Shown here in pieces: positions 9,171 through 20,900 of a DNA stretch of 64,000 nt. The translations under genes were made by a program, and so were the position numbers. The first letter of the stretch is position 1, and each line of letters begins with the position of its first letter. The notes beneath the pieces are model-generated. The model was not told where the DNA came from, did no database searches, and saw nothing but the letters and a program-made list of their open reading frames with translations. Source of the stretch: Adenanthera pavonina (Eukaryota > Streptophyta > Magnoliopsida > Fabales > Fabaceae). The stretch is from positions 22,790,001-22,854,000 of the forward strand of contig JAIVEN010000010.1 in assembly GCA_026686845.1 (NCBI GenBank). The letters run 5' to 3'.

Positions 9171-11336
9171 ATGGCGAGAGTAAAGATCCCTGGAGCAGGA
9201 CAAGCTGGAACTCGGCCAAAAAGAACTGCTAAATCCCAATATGCTACAAAAGAAGGAGAAAAATCCAAGAGAAAGGCCGAACCCAGTAAAGCTACCCCTT
9301 CTAGACGCCAGAAATCTTCTTCCAAGGCAGATTCTCAGAAAACTGGGCCTTCCTTTTCAAAATCTGCAGTCCCTTCGGGTGAAACTGCTGCTGTGGCTTC
9401 CTCCTCTTCTACACAATCTGGAGAATTTGAACTTACCACATTACCACTTTGGAGCACTCCTGAGATTCAAGAAGAGTTTTCTGCCAAGTTTTCAAGCAAA
9501 AAGGTAATCAAGCCTCACTGTGTAAATTTGGAGCAATTTTTGATATCCAACAACTTTGATGCTGCATTATGGTTGATAAGATACAAAAACCTGTTGGAAA
9601 TTGCTGAAAAATATGATGATGAAGTAGTGAAGACTTGGTATGCCTCTCTTCAATATAACAGCAAGAAAAGGAAATGGGAGGTCACTTTAAGATCTAGGAC
9701 CATCTGGCTTGCTGATGAGACAATCAATGAAGTTCTGGAAATCCCAGGACAAGATGGGCTGAAAATTGACATTACAGCCTCTGGATACATGGATGAGGCA
9801 AGCACAGAGGATGAAGAAGGAGGATCCTTCCTGAACTACAAAGAGAGCACTATCTTGGACACCTTGTTCAGGAGAAGGGAAAACAGGCCAACTATAAATC
9901 TATTGAAGCCCACAGACCTAAGTGTACAAGTCAGAATCCTGCACTATATAGTGTCCAGGATCATATTCAACAAGGGTGGCAGCTTCAACTTGATAACAAG
10001 GGCAGAGGCTCATATGATGACTGCTATCATTCGTGGGAAGCTGATTAACATGGGTCATATCATCCTCCAGAGAATGATAAAAGCAAGGGATCAGAGGAAG
10101 GATTCCACACTCCCCTATGCTGCAATTATTTCAAGAATCCTGCAGCATGCTAGAATTCAACACATTAAAAAGGGGAAAGGGAAACTCACTGAGGCATTCA
10201 AAGAAGAGGAACTGCAAAGGATGGGTATTGAACGAGATGAAGGCAGATGGGTTGGAAAGGGAGCAGGGAAATCTGAAGATCTGTTCTTTGCTGCTGATGA
10301 CTCCCTCCAACAAGAAGGCACCTCTGAGGCCCCTAGCAAATCTGTACCTCAGCCTTCTCAGCCAATCCCATCTCCCTCCAGGCCTACTCACCCTCCTGCC
10401 ACTCCCTCCTCACGGGCTAAGCCAACAAAGGTCACTGAGTTGTTTGACAGTCTGTCAACACTCATTCTCAGCATAAGAGATGAGCAAAATGCCAAATTTG
10501 CTCATCTACAAGATCAGATCCATCAGTTGGCTGTGAACATGAAGGTGGTGGCTGATGCTTATGAAGATATAAGGAATGCTATTCCTACCACTTCAGCTCC
10601 ACCTCAGCCTGGTGTCCCTGAGCCTACTCTATCTCCAACTCCTGAGCCTCCAAGCCCCTTCGAGTTTGCCTCCTCTGACCATGATGGTGCTGGTGCAATG
10701 AGAACACCAAGTCCTGGTCCACCCTTGGACTATGGATTGGAAGAAGAAGAAGGACTTCAGCAGACAAGTCCTCATGAGCCTATGCAAGAAGTTGCTCAGG
10801 AATCAATTCTGTCCACTCAAGAATCTGAGCAAGTTGAAAAACTGGTGGCAGCCATTTCAAGCTCCTCCATGCAAGAAGATGTGAGCACTGAAGAAAGAAG
10901 CATTGTACCTGTTGATGACTATGTTGCCATTGCTCACAATGCTTTACTGGAAGCTCAGAGGAAAAGGCTGGAAGAAATGTTTCCTCCTGCTAAACCAGCC
11001 TCCTCTTCTCTTGCTGCTTATGGCCTATCAGAAGAACAAAGGGCTCAACTAGCTCTTTCCAAACAGGCAATGCAGGAGCTGCTGGAAGTCTCTGACGAGG
11101 AACCAAGCACTGATCCCCCAGCTAAAATTCCTTTTGCTCCTGTGCCCCTTCGTGCTATTCCTGTCTCTCAGATCCCTCCTCCGGCTGACTTTGTTGGCCT
11201 TCCTGATGATGCCAAAAAGGGGGAGAAGTCTGGGCAAACTGGAAAGACTGGGCAAACTGGAAAGACTGTTGCTGAGCAATCTGGAAAAGGAAAAAGGAAA
11301 TCCTACAGCAAGAAGATCAAGACAAAGAAGAATTGA
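9171..11336 (+). CDS. Env-like ORF of the Sirevirus element
   Basis: An uninterrupted 721-residue ORF from ATG 9,171 (context GAAAAATGGCG) to TGA 11,334. Its position between pol and the polypurine tract matches the extra 3' ORF of SIRE1-type elements. Residues 1-75 are basic and Ser/Lys-rich. Residues about 80-350 form a folded-looking region (FELTTLPLWSTPEIQEEF, VKTWYASLQYNSKKRKWEV) like proteins often labelled 'putative plant transposon protein'. The rest is Pro/Ser-rich and acidic, with a short repeat (QTGKTGQTGKT) near residue 695 and a very basic C-terminus. I see no signal peptide or clear membrane span, so 'env-like' rests on position only. Its function is unknown. The frame is intact, fitting a recent insertion. 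Confidence 0.88.
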   Translation: MARVKIPGAGQAGTRPKRTAKSQYATKEGEKSKRKAEPSKATPSRRQKSSSKADSQKTGPSFSKSAVPSGETAAVASSSSTQSGEFELTTLPLWSTPEIQEEFSAKFSSKKVIKPHCVNLEQFLISNNFDAALWLIRYKNLLEIAEKYDDEVVKTWYASLQYNSKKRKWEVTLRSRTIWLADETINEVLEIPGQDGLKIDITASGYMDEASTEDEEGGSFLNYKESTILDTLFRRRENRPTINLLKPTDLSVQVRILHYIVSRIIFNKGGSFNLITRAEAHMMTAIIRGKLINMGHIILQRMIKARDQRKDSTLPYAAIISRILQHARIQHIKKGKGKLTEAFKEEELQRMGIERDEGRWVGKGAGKSEDLFFAADDSLQQEGTSEAPSKSVPQPSQPIPSPSRPTHPPATPSSRAKPTKVTELFDSLSTLILSIRDEQNAKFAHLQDQIHQLAVNMKVVADAYEDIRNAIPTTSAPPQPGVPEPTLSPTPEPPSPFEFASSDHDGAGAMRTPSPGPPLDYGLEEEEGLQQTSPHEPMQEVAQESILSTQESEQVEKLVAAISSSSMQEDVSTEERSIVPVDDYVAIAHNALLEAQRKRLEEMFPPAKPASSSLAAYGLSEEQRAQLALSKQAMQELLEVSDEEPSTDPPAKIPFAPVPLRAIPVSQIPPPADFVGLPDDAKKGEKSGQTGKTGQTGKTVAEQSGKGKRKSYSKKIKTKKN

Positions 11337-11578
11337 TTGAAATTTCTTGTTGTACTTTGTATTAGTTTTGTTGTTTGGAATTTGTTGATTGGACTGTCTC
11401 TGTTGTTTGAACTTTGCCTTATTTAGCTCTGTATAAGTAACTTTTGTTTAAATGGATGAATTCCTTGTTGCAAAGTTTTGTGTCTTAATTCTGTTAATAT
11501 CTTATGCATATGTTGAGGGGGAGCTTGTAAAAGCAAACCCAAGTACTAATCCAGTTTGTAAGTTGTTTTGTCATCATC

Positions 11579-11592
11579 AAAAAGGGGGAGAA
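11579..11592 (+). other. Polypurine tract
   Basis: AAAAAGGGGGAGAA lies immediately before the 3' LTR and primes plus-strand synthesis. A second purine run (GAGGGGGAGC, about 11,515-11,524) lies ~65 bp upstream, as multiple tracts do in Sireviruses. Confidence 0.92.
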
Positions 11593-13454
11593 TGTTGAAT
11601 CAAGAGTTTTGATGATGTTAAAACCAACACCCAAGAGCTTGGATTGAAGATATCAAAGAAGAACAAAGCTGGTTCAAGTGAAGATTATCTGAGTATATGT
11701 TGTTAGATCTTTTGTAGGATCTTTAGTTTTTGATATAATTGGGTAAAAGATTTTGATTTGAAGAAAAGATGTTTTCAAACTTTGATTTTATGTTAAATCT
11801 TTGAACATTTGAAAAATACCTTCAAACAGACGAAGGTTGAAAGTTTACACTGAACTGTCAAGTTAGAAATTCGAACTTTGCCTTTGGAAATTCGAATTTC
11901 AAGCTAAAACTGAATAAGTCTGAAGAGACTGCTCTCTGTCAGACGAATTTTGGTGGTTCAAAATTCGAATTTTCATCTAGTCTGAAAAGAGGCCTTTTGT
12001 AACAGACGAACTTCACACTTTCAATATTCGAATTTCAAGTAAAATGAAGTTTGTAAAAATCAAAGAAATTCGTCTGAAACTATGATAAAGTGCATCTGAA
12101 ATCAAAACGAAATTCAGTTTGAAAAATGCTCTCTGACAGACGAATTTTGAAGTTGCAACATTCGAATTTTCATATAAGTCTGAAAGATGCTTCTTTACAA
12201 CAGACGAACTTTGGGTTCTCAAAATTCGAATTTCAAGCAAAACAAAATTTGAGAAAACTGAAGAAATTCGTCTGTAACTATGTTAAAGTTCATCTGAGAT
12301 CAAAAGTGATTTAAGTTTCAAAACTGCTCTCTGACAGACGAACTTTGAACATTGAAATTCGAATTTCAGAAGCTAAGTTCTTAAGTCTATTGAAATGAAA
12401 CATTGACATACGAATGATAAGAACTTGCAACATTCGAATGACAAGATGAGTCTGAAAAGAGTTTCTCTGACAGATGAATTTTGCCTTTCCAAAATTCGAA
12501 TTTCAAAGAAAGTTATCTACTGTGTCCCTTTTTAGTTCAATGAACAGACGAATTTTGGGGATCCAAAATTCGAATTTCGAAGGCACTGTAGAAAATTGAA
12601 AACACTGTTCATACTTAACCGAAAAACTTTCTTCTTGAAAATTCGTATGTCACATTGTGAAAATGTTTTGTAAGTTTCAAAATTCGAATTTCACTTTATG
12701 AACAGACGAACTTCATGCTGTAACGTTGGAAGCTTTAATCTACGATTCCTTCAAAATTCGTCTGTTGGCCAACCGAAATTCGAATTTCAGTATGTCAGAA
12801 ACATTAAATGCGGTTGGTAAACGGATAGTTTTTTTAGAGTAACCGTTGAATAACTTCTCCAACGGATAGATTTAGTCTCTAACGGATATTTGAGACCTAA
12901 ATCTATAAATACAACATCATTTGAAGTTATGGGTAACGAATCAAACTTGTATATACTGAATCTCTGCTGAATTTTCTTCTCAAAAGCTTTTACCCTCTTA
13001 ACTTCCAGACTTGCACCTAAACTTTCATATCTACTCCTTTCAAGAGAGTTATTTCATTGTAATCAATCTACTCTTCATCTGGAAGATAGATTTACTTGTG
13101 AGGGATATTCACAAGGGGATTGGGAAGCACACAGTGTAAGTGCTTGGAGAGTTTGAGAGAGCTCAGAAACAGAGCAAACTCGTGTACTGTGGCCTTTGCA
13201 AGAAGCCCATTGAAATTCTTGCTGTATAGTGGATAAATCCCAAGAGGTGTCTTGGGGACTGGATGTAGGTCAAGTGGAAGGACCGAACCAGGATAAATTA
13301 CTGAGTCTTCTTCTCCCTATCTTTACTTTTCAGCTTGCTCTATTTTACGCATTGTTTTCATTATATTGTGATATCTTCACTTACTTCACTTTGTGAAGAA
13401 AAATTTCAATCTTCCCAATTCACCCCCCCTCTTGGGAAGTCAGCCTTGCTAACA
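11593..13454 (+). repeat. 3' LTR of the Sirevirus element
   Basis: Same length as the 5' LTR. I count about nine substitutions by eye, for example G for A near 11,641, C for A near 11,850, T for C near 12,475 and A for C near 13,397, with no length change. It ends GCTAACA at 13,454, followed by the duplicated TGTTA. Confidence 0.96.
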
Positions 13455-13461
13455 TGTTACA
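13455..13461 (+). repeat. Target-site copy TGTTA and last bases of the interrupted Y LTR
   Basis: TGTTA at 13,455-13,459 repeats 1,545-1,549. With CA at 13,460-13,461 it restores the ...GGTGTTACA terminus of the LTR that was hit. Confidence 0.85.
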
Positions 13462-15181
13462 CATTGACCTTGGCTGTAAAGCTAAAAAAAGTTATGTATT
13501 AGAACAGGCAAAGCAGGAATATTGAAGAGCAAAGAGATAGTAACCATTGCCTTAATATTATTTAGACCCCAGCTCACAAAGAACCAAATAATCTTAAAGA
13601 CTATGATAAGATTAGTAGAGTACAAGGTCCAGGGATATGTTTATACATAAAGGTATAGTGGTAAGGTGAATCTCGAAGCTAGTAAAGGCTAGAGTAAAAA
13701 AGAAGCAGTATAAGTTAGGGATCGAATGCCCTAGAGTTAAAAACAGTAAGTTATCCAGAGATCACACAAATGAGTTATAGCTTAAAAGGAAGCCCAATAC
13801 CTCATTCTCTAAGTCCAAGAATGGTAAGAGTATAGCAGAACTCCTCAGCACTTTATAGTTAAGCATGAAAATGTGAGGGAAATTTTTTGATGAGTGACCT
13901 ACTAGAAAGTATGTGAAAGATGTGTCAATAGTTAAACATAAGCACTAAGAATTTATGATAGTCTGACTAAAAGCACCTGTTAGGTTACATGAATAAAAGT
14001 ACAAGCAGTTTATTGTGATTCTTGGGGATGATATGTTAAAAGTACTCAGAATCTTTAGAGGAGCATAAGAGAAGACTGAGAATTTTTACGAGTAAAAGCT
14101 AAAACTTGCTGAACTTAGTACATAGAAGCTGGGCTCCAGAAAAGTATGGTTAGTAGGTTACAGAATCTCCCATATGGATCATAGTAGATCCTAGTAAAGC
14201 AAGTAAAGTTATAAAGTGGGAGAGACTAAACGTTGTAATAGAGATGAGAGGTCTCCAAGTTTAGGAAAATGTTATAAAAGTTTTTCCTAGTTTGTCATAC
14301 CACTTAGCTAGAAAAGAAGGCTTTTGTGGGAAAAGAGATTATGAAAAGAGTTTTTACAAGCTAAAAAGGCAAAATCTCCTCTCCTGAGATGATTAATCTA
14401 GATCCAATAATGACCCTGAGGATCTATAATAATTAAAGTAAGCATGGATAGGGGTATGGGTAATGTAACAGGGTTGAGTGGTAGGTAGTAGCCAAAGTTT
14501 TAAATGATAATTCTTACAAAAAGCCTTTTTCTACTTATAGCAGTGATAAGTAATGCTCTCAAGAAATAAAGTTGCTAAGAATTGTTATAGCAAATATGAG
14601 TTGTTATATCTATGGTGTTACCATAAAAGTGTTTGAGATCACAATAGCCTTAAGTAATTCTGAGATAAAAGAAAAGTTAGACTTGAAGCAAAGAAGTAAA
14701 GTGAAAAGCAAAGATGAGATAACTTGTAAGTGTCATCTAGGCAAAGCTAATGTGATAAGCTTGTGCCTAAGCAGAAAAATTATTCATGTAGATAGCCTAA
14801 AGTTATGAAGGAAGAAAAATGAATGATGTCTGGTGCCAATAAAGAGACTATAGTATGTACAAGATAAGAGAGAGTTATGGAAGGAAAAATGAGGATGTTA
14901 GGGATCAAAATTTTTGATACCCCTAAAGTAAAAAAGAGTTTATGATGTCCTCGTTGTTCCCAGTTTAAAAGTACAAGCCAAGCCTTTTTAAATGCTATAA
15001 ATGAATAGATGATATTGGAGAGAACTATTGACTAGTAAGTCAAACAAGTAAGAGGTAAAAGTATTTCTCTGGTTAAAATGGTTTGACAAATTGAGAAATA
15101 AAGAGAAAGGAATTAAGAGGTTCCAATATGTATCTAAATTTTGAGAAATTAGGCAAGAAGGTTATTTTAAGGGGGAGGAAT
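13462..15181 (+). mobile_element. Decayed Ty3/gypsy internal region (3' part)
   Basis: No open frame of useful length. The 3' end has the classic gypsy layout: an AATTTTGAG-like remnant of the pol C-terminus near 15,140, then the purine tract AAGGGGGAGGAA (about 15,169-15,180), then an LTR starting TGTGACATCCC at 15,182. This could be what is left between the Y LTR ending at 13,461 and the LTR at 15,182. The two LTRs resemble each other only weakly by eye, so one element is not proven. Confidence 0.55.
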
Positions 15182-16297
15182 TGTGACATCCCTAAAAGTT
15201 AATCCTGTACTAATAAAGTAAATTTTTACTGCAAAAGATAATTTTACTGGTCTCAGTATAAAGTAACTAATACAGGGAATTACTGGACTGGGAAAAATAT
15301 GCAGTATTTTGAAGATAATTCCCCACTAAAATGGTGCCAACTCATCAACCCATATGTCCAAATTGGAAGCCTTAATGGTTAAGAAAAAGGATTTTAAGCC
15401 AAGTTAAGGTAAGATCCAACCTATGATTTTCATTAAATCTAGCTTAGCTTTCAAGAAGTTTAGGATGGTTTATTTAAATTTTTCTCCTCTTCTCTTGATG
15501 ATTGATTTTCGACCAAGTATGTAGAAAGAAAGGGAAAAAGTTTTCATACCATTAATTTAAGAGAAACCATGAGATTTTTCAAGAAAACCAAACTAGGTGT
15601 GTTTTAAAGCAAGTTTTTGTGAAAAACCAATTTCTTCCTCTTAAGAGCAGATTTCAGTCAGACGAATAAGGTGGAAGACTGGATTTACATCAATTTGATG
15701 GCAAAAATGAGTTCTCCATTATTAAAAACCTTAAAGACAAGCATTGGCTCAAAGATTAAGCATAAGATAAAGAATCGAGTCTTTAGGGTTTTAAATGAGA
15801 CTTTAAGGTTTCAAAGATTAAGCTTTGATTTAAAGAGGAAAGCCAAGTACAAACACCAAAGGTAGCTAAGTTTACATATTCTTGTTTATGCTATTTCATT
15901 GCTTTGCTTTGATGCAAATTGGTTGCGATATTGTGAATTGTGTTTTCTTGACTAGTTTTGGCTGCAATATAAGGGGTTTTATTACTTGAGATATCCATTT
16001 TCTAAGTTGTTATGCTGCCAAAATTTTTATGACCTATATGGCAATTTGTTGATTTGTGTGATTTAATGTGTAAAATGTGATTTTTACGTGAAATGAATAA
16101 CATGATGCATGGATTTATGTCTCAAGTTCAATATGCCACTGGTTTGAATATAATTGGAGCTATATAATAAGAGTTATGATTATTTTTCCAAAATTGTTCC
16201 AGTAAAAATTGTGTTCAGACACTTAATGATTTAAGATGATACTTTATGTCCTGTTCTAGTTAAATATATGAATAAGAAAAATATGGTTGTAAGCAGA
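15182..16297 (+). mobile_element. Gypsy-type LTR fragment (TGTGACATCCC start)
   Basis: Begins directly after the purine tract at 15,169-15,180, so it is the 3' LTR of the decayed element to its left. It loosely resembles family Y. The right end is lost where the reversed Sirevirus LTR starts at 16,298. No gene; the reading frame at 15,671-15,865 lies inside the LTR. Confidence 0.6.
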
Positions 16298-18907
16298 TGT
16301 TAGATTAGCTGGTCACCTAAGAGGGGAGGTAAATTGGGTGATGGAAGATTTTTGTCCCTTTTGGATCACAGACCAATTTAACAAGGATAAGTAGAGAGAG
16401 TTGAGTGCAACAATTGAATAGAGAAGATGAAGAACAATTTATACTGGTTCAGCCCAACCACTTGGCTTACGTCCAGTCCCCAAGTCACCACTTGAGATTT
16501 TCCACTATATCCCATAGGTTTGATCCGGACACTTGTGAAGTCTCAGTACATTCCTACAAGTTTCAGTAGGTACTTGTGATGCTACTCTCCTCATACCCTT
16601 ACAAGATGTGTAAGTCCCGTAGTGTTTCCCCACACTAAGATTCTACCCAGAATATGTAGAAAGAAATGTTTACAGAATGAAAACTCTCTTGAAGAGTAGA
16701 TAATACATTGAAAGCTCACTCTATTGAGGTGGGTTTTTCAGATAATGCTGAGAAAAAAAGATTTTACAAATTGTAGCAGCATTTTCGCATAAACTCTCTT
16801 AAGATTGTTACCCATAAGTTCAAATGATGTTCTATTTATAGATTTGTGGTGTAACTAGACATTAGACATAAGATCTAGTCGTTAGAGATGTTACCCAATA
16901 GTTACTCTGTAAAACTAGTTGTTTATCAACCACATTTAATGCTTTTGGCCTGAAATTCGAATTTTGGGTGTCAACAGACGAGTTTCACAGAGACCGTAAG
17001 TTAAAGACTTTCACGTTCAACTTTGAAGTTCATCTGTTCTAAAGCAAAATACAAATTTTCGTCTTTGACAACTGTTTCTATATTGGAACATACGAATTTT
17101 TAAGTTTAAAGTTCTTTTGGTAAGTGTGAACAGTTATTCCATATTGCTACAGTGCCTTCAAAGTTTGAATTTTGGTGCCCAAAATTTGTCTATCAAAGCT
17201 CAGCTCAATGGAGCACAAGTTCTTTCTTTCAAAATTCAAATTTTTTTAAGTGGAAATTCATTTGTTAGCTGTTCCAAAAGTATTTTCACATTTTGGAGAT
17301 TTGAAATTGGAATTTTCAAAGCCAAAATTCGTCAGTTAGACTTGAAGTTCAAATTTTAGATGCAGAAATATGTTTATTGGCTATTCCAGAAGCATTTTCA
17401 CATTCTCGAGTTTAGAAATTCAAATTTTGAAAGCTAAAATTCATCTGTTAGACTTAAAGTTCAAATTTTAGAATTCAAAATTCGTCTATCAGTGGCAAGC
17501 TTAACATGGCACAACGGTTTTCTTTGAAATTCAAATTTTAGAGGTCCGAAATTGGTCTATCAGTGGCAGAACATCCGTAACTTTGAACTTTGCATTGTAG
17601 ACAATTTTGTAGAAGCTATAACTCTCTCACTTTAACTCCAAATTAAGCAAATGACCTATGGTTGGAAAGCTCTCAATGTCTACTTTCAAATTCAACAAAT
17701 TTTACTTCAAAAACAAATGTATTCTGTGAGATATGATCAAAATAATAATAAAAGGTCAAAACTAAAAATCCATATCTCACTACTCAAATTTAAATGACCA
17801 TAGCTTTTTCATATGACCTTTATTTTGAGTGAAATAACCTTCTTTGAAAATATTATTAAGTCAAATTTCATATGAAACAAGTTTTATATCAAAGCCATAT
17901 GTATTTTGAAAGATGTCTTAAAAACACTAATCAGAGGTCAAACTCTAGATTCTTGAAAACCAGATTTCACTATATTTAAAAGTAAAGACATATTACTTTG
18001 AAACTCAAAACTTCTTGAGCTAATCAAATACAATTGTAAATCATTGAGTTTCATTGTAAAGTTTGAATTTTGAAATCCAAAATTTGTCTATTAGAGGGAC
18101 TGACTTTGAACTCTTTTTATACTTTAATTTCAGACGAACTTTGACATGACTTCAGACGAATTTTACACTTTTCAGTAACTATGCTTGACTTGAAATTCAA
18201 AATTCAACACTTGAAATTTGAATTTCAACAACACTTGAAATTCTTCTGTTAGAGGTGATATCTCTGGAACTTCGAATTTCAGTTAGTAAAGTTCAAATTT
18301 TCAACAAAATATATAAGCATTAACTTCAAAATTCGTCAGTCAGTTAGTGTTCAACTTTAACGTATACTAACATCAGATTTACTTGATCTAACTCATTTAA
18401 AACATATGGTAACAATATTAAGAAATTTTCAAAGATTAATCCCACCTCAAGACCTAAGTGGAAACAAAATATACCTAGTGACTAGGTCTTCAAATGTTGA
18501 GTTCTACTTCCACTTGGTCATTTCCTTCCTGGCACGCTCCCTTTTGATCTTCCATTTTTGGAGCATCATTTCTCTTTTTCTTCCTTCAGTGAGACATGAT
18601 ATTGATTTCCATTTCTGTATTCCAATGCTCACCCTTCTTACTTGGACTAACCTACATTTAATATATTACACTTACAAACTAAGTAGTTAGTCCAGTTTAT
18701 ATATTCAACTTATATTATTCATTGTAAAAGTACAGTGGATATATTTGAACATAGCATGATATATACATTATGACCATAATTAAATACACGCTAATGCACA
18801 TTTTACTTCTTTTAGGAATATTATATATGTCAGATACATATGAGACATTTGTTCCTTATTACTCTATATTTGTCATCATCAAAACTTATATTATACTAAA
18901 GTTTACA
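16298..18907 (-). mobile_element. Old Sirevirus LTR, reverse orientation
   Basis: Starts TGTTAGATTAGCTGG, then a diverged copy of the LTR end (CCTAAGAGGGGAGGTAAATTGGG, split as CCTAAGAGGGGAGG and TAAATTGGG). It continues through the reversed promoter (TATTTATAG near 16,835; decayed AACGG sites near 16,880) and degraded CAGACGA/TTCGAA words, to TTTACA at 18,907. The reversed polypurine tract CTCTCCCTTTTTGATGATG follows at 18,911. At about 2.6 kb it is longer than the 1.86-kb young LTR. The extra length is mainly about 17,590-18,060, which lacks the repeated words. Confidence 0.8.
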
Positions 18908-19560
18908 ATCTCTCCCTTTTTGATGATGAGAAATCACTAGTGAAAAAAATGTTTAATAAATGATTGACACATATAATGCAGTTTAATTCAGATAATTCTA
19001 GATTAAACATATGCATATTTTTCACACAACTTCTCCCCATATTTGACATCAACAAAAAGGTTTAAAAAGAAACAAGTATTTCTTATCCCCCAATTTTTAA
19101 GGTTATACTAGTAAGCATAGATGTCTGGGGTGTTTCAAGCACACATAAAAGCACAGGCTAAAATACAAATTATCATCAAAACTTATTATGCACTGCATGT
19201 TCAGATTATGTCAAATTTTACTGATATTAAAATTGATACCAATTGTTACCAATCATCTTCAAAATTGACACTAATTGTTGGAGATATTCAAAACTAATAT
19301 CAGTTGCTGCTTGAAACTAGTATGATACTAAATGTTGTGATGCTTCTTGTTGAGATAATCATGATATGCACACATCACAAGAGGTATCTTAGAGTTAAAG
19401 AGTTGTTGCCTTCTTCCTTTGGCATCAAGGAGAGATGTTGAGACATTATTTGCACCTTTCAGCAAGATCAAGCAACAAAACTCTTCACAATAAAATGAGG
19501 TGAGCTAAAGCATAAACAACTTAATTTCATAAAATACTCCCCCTTAACCTATGCATTTCA
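18908..19560 (-). mobile_element. Remnant of Sirevirus 3' internal region, reverse orientation
   Basis: Begins with the reversed polypurine tract (18,911-18,929). Further pyrimidine runs lie at about 19,030 (CTTCTCCCCAT), 19,085 (TTATCCCCCAA) and 19,538 (ACTCCCCCTTAACC), as expected for a Sirevirus with several polypurine tracts read backwards. No env-like or pol coding is recognisable. The right limit is approximate. Confidence 0.55.
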
Positions 19561-20574
19561 TAATGATAAAACCAAAAAAGTATAATACATCAAATGTGCA
19601 TGTGATTGGGCATAGAGGAACTCATTGGAGAAAGATGAATGGTCAAGATGGAATTTGTCCCTCTAATTAATGGAGAGATATATCTGGGTCCCTTGATGAT
19701 TGAGACTGAGAAAATGCATGGCCGTGCTCAAATAGAAGAGTTTCCATTTGTTCTATCAGTCTGCTCGGAGATCGAGAAACTGATTGTCGAGTAAAATGAG
19801 GATGACGTTTCTATGCCTCATACTTGACCCATATATCAGGAGACAAAAGGGATGTGATCGGGTTATATGATAGGTTACATCGGATCTCCGATCTCATATG
19901 ATTTGGGTAGTCACAATGTCTTGCTAGAGGCCACTTGTAACTTGTGGGTCCAAAAGTGTTATTAGCCTATTGCCAATTTCATATAGGCCTACAGGATTGC
20001 CATAAGAACGAGTCAACTCCAGCTACAATGTATAGATTCATTGAATATAAAATGTGTCTAGATTCAATGATTGTTCAATTTAGGGTGATAAAATTTTATA
20101 TATACATACTTGATGTATATATATATATTAAAATTTGAAATATATATATATGTTTGATATATTATATATTTGATATATATATTATTTCAAAATATATATT
20201 ATTCAAATTAATTCAAATTAATTAGTTTTAAATTTAATTCTATATAATAGATTTAAATTTAAACTAATGTCACAATCTAAATTTGATTTAGATTGGATTC
20301 TAAATTTGAATTTAAACTAATAATCTAAATTTGATTTCTATGATAAATTAAATCTAGATTTGATTTTGAATATAGATTAGATAGTTAGTTTAAATTTAAT
20401 CTATCAGATAAATTTAAATTCAAACTAAAATATTTCATTAATATTTGATTTAGTTTAAAGTATTGATTTAAATTAAATAAATATCAAATCATACCTATAT
20501 ATATTAATATAGATTAGGGTACAGAATCAATACCAATAGAATCACCCTACAGAGAGAGCGACTGTATACTCAAG
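19561..20574. other. Unclassified repeat-like DNA and AT-rich tract
   Basis: 19,600-20,060 has the composition of an LTR but I could not pair it with another copy in the window. 20,090-20,510 is very AT-rich with recurring AAATTTGATTT and TAAATTTAAACTAAT words. No gene is supported; the reading frame at 19,944-20,138 is not convincing. Confidence 0.4.
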
Positions 20575-20900
20575 GAGTGAGACTGTATCGATTAACGACG
20601 AACAATGTACAGATGTATAGATGAATGACGAACAACATACAGATGAACGATGAATAGCAGACTGTACGGACTAACAATAGGGCTGTACAGATAGACAGTA
20701 GGCTGTATGGGATGAATAGCGAGACTGTACAGACAGACAGGGGCTGTATGGATGAACAACAGGACTATATGGATAGACAGTGGGCTGTTTGGATGAACAG
20801 TAAGACTGTACGGACAGACATCAGGGCTGCAAGGACTAACAGTGGTGCTGTACAGACAGACAGTGGGACTATACAGACAGAGAGTGAAAACTGAACTAAT
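20575..20900. repeat. Degenerate minisatellite (GACTGTACAGACAGACAG-like units)
   Basis: Repeated variants of GACTGTACAGACAGACAG alternate with GGCTGTATGGATGAACAG at roughly 15-35 bp spacing. The array happens to stay open at 20,712-20,894, producing repeated MNSxTVxTD-like residues, but nothing else supports coding. Confidence 0.6.

Larger units (their letters stand above)
1550..13454 (+). mobile_element. Complete Sirevirus-type Ty1/copia LTR retrotransposon
   Basis: Seen: two 1,862-bp LTRs (1,550-3,411 and 11,593-13,454), both starting TGTTGAATC and ending GCTAACA, flanked by the 5-bp duplication TGTTA (1,545-1,549 and 13,455-13,459). A primer-binding site follows the 5' LTR and a polypurine tract precedes the 3' LTR. 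Gag, protease, integrase, reverse transcriptase and RNase H come in copia order, with a long extra ORF after pol. Known: the integrase-before-RT order defines copia, and long LTRs, an initiator-Met primer site and an extra 3' ORF mark the Sirevirus (SIRE1/Maximus) lineage. Two breaks stand out: gag and pol are in different frames, and one TAG splits pol. About nine LTR differences by eye (about 0.5%) indicate a recent insertion. Confidence 0.97.

Noticed and set aside
13455..16297. A complete gypsy element using the Y LTR (1-13,461) and the LTR at 15,182 as its two ends.
   Set aside because: The layout fits but the two LTRs resemble each other too weakly by eye; kept as separate calls.
20712..20894. 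60-codon frame with repeated MNSxTVxTD residues.
   Set aside because: A by-product of the minisatellite; no start context or neighbours support a gene.
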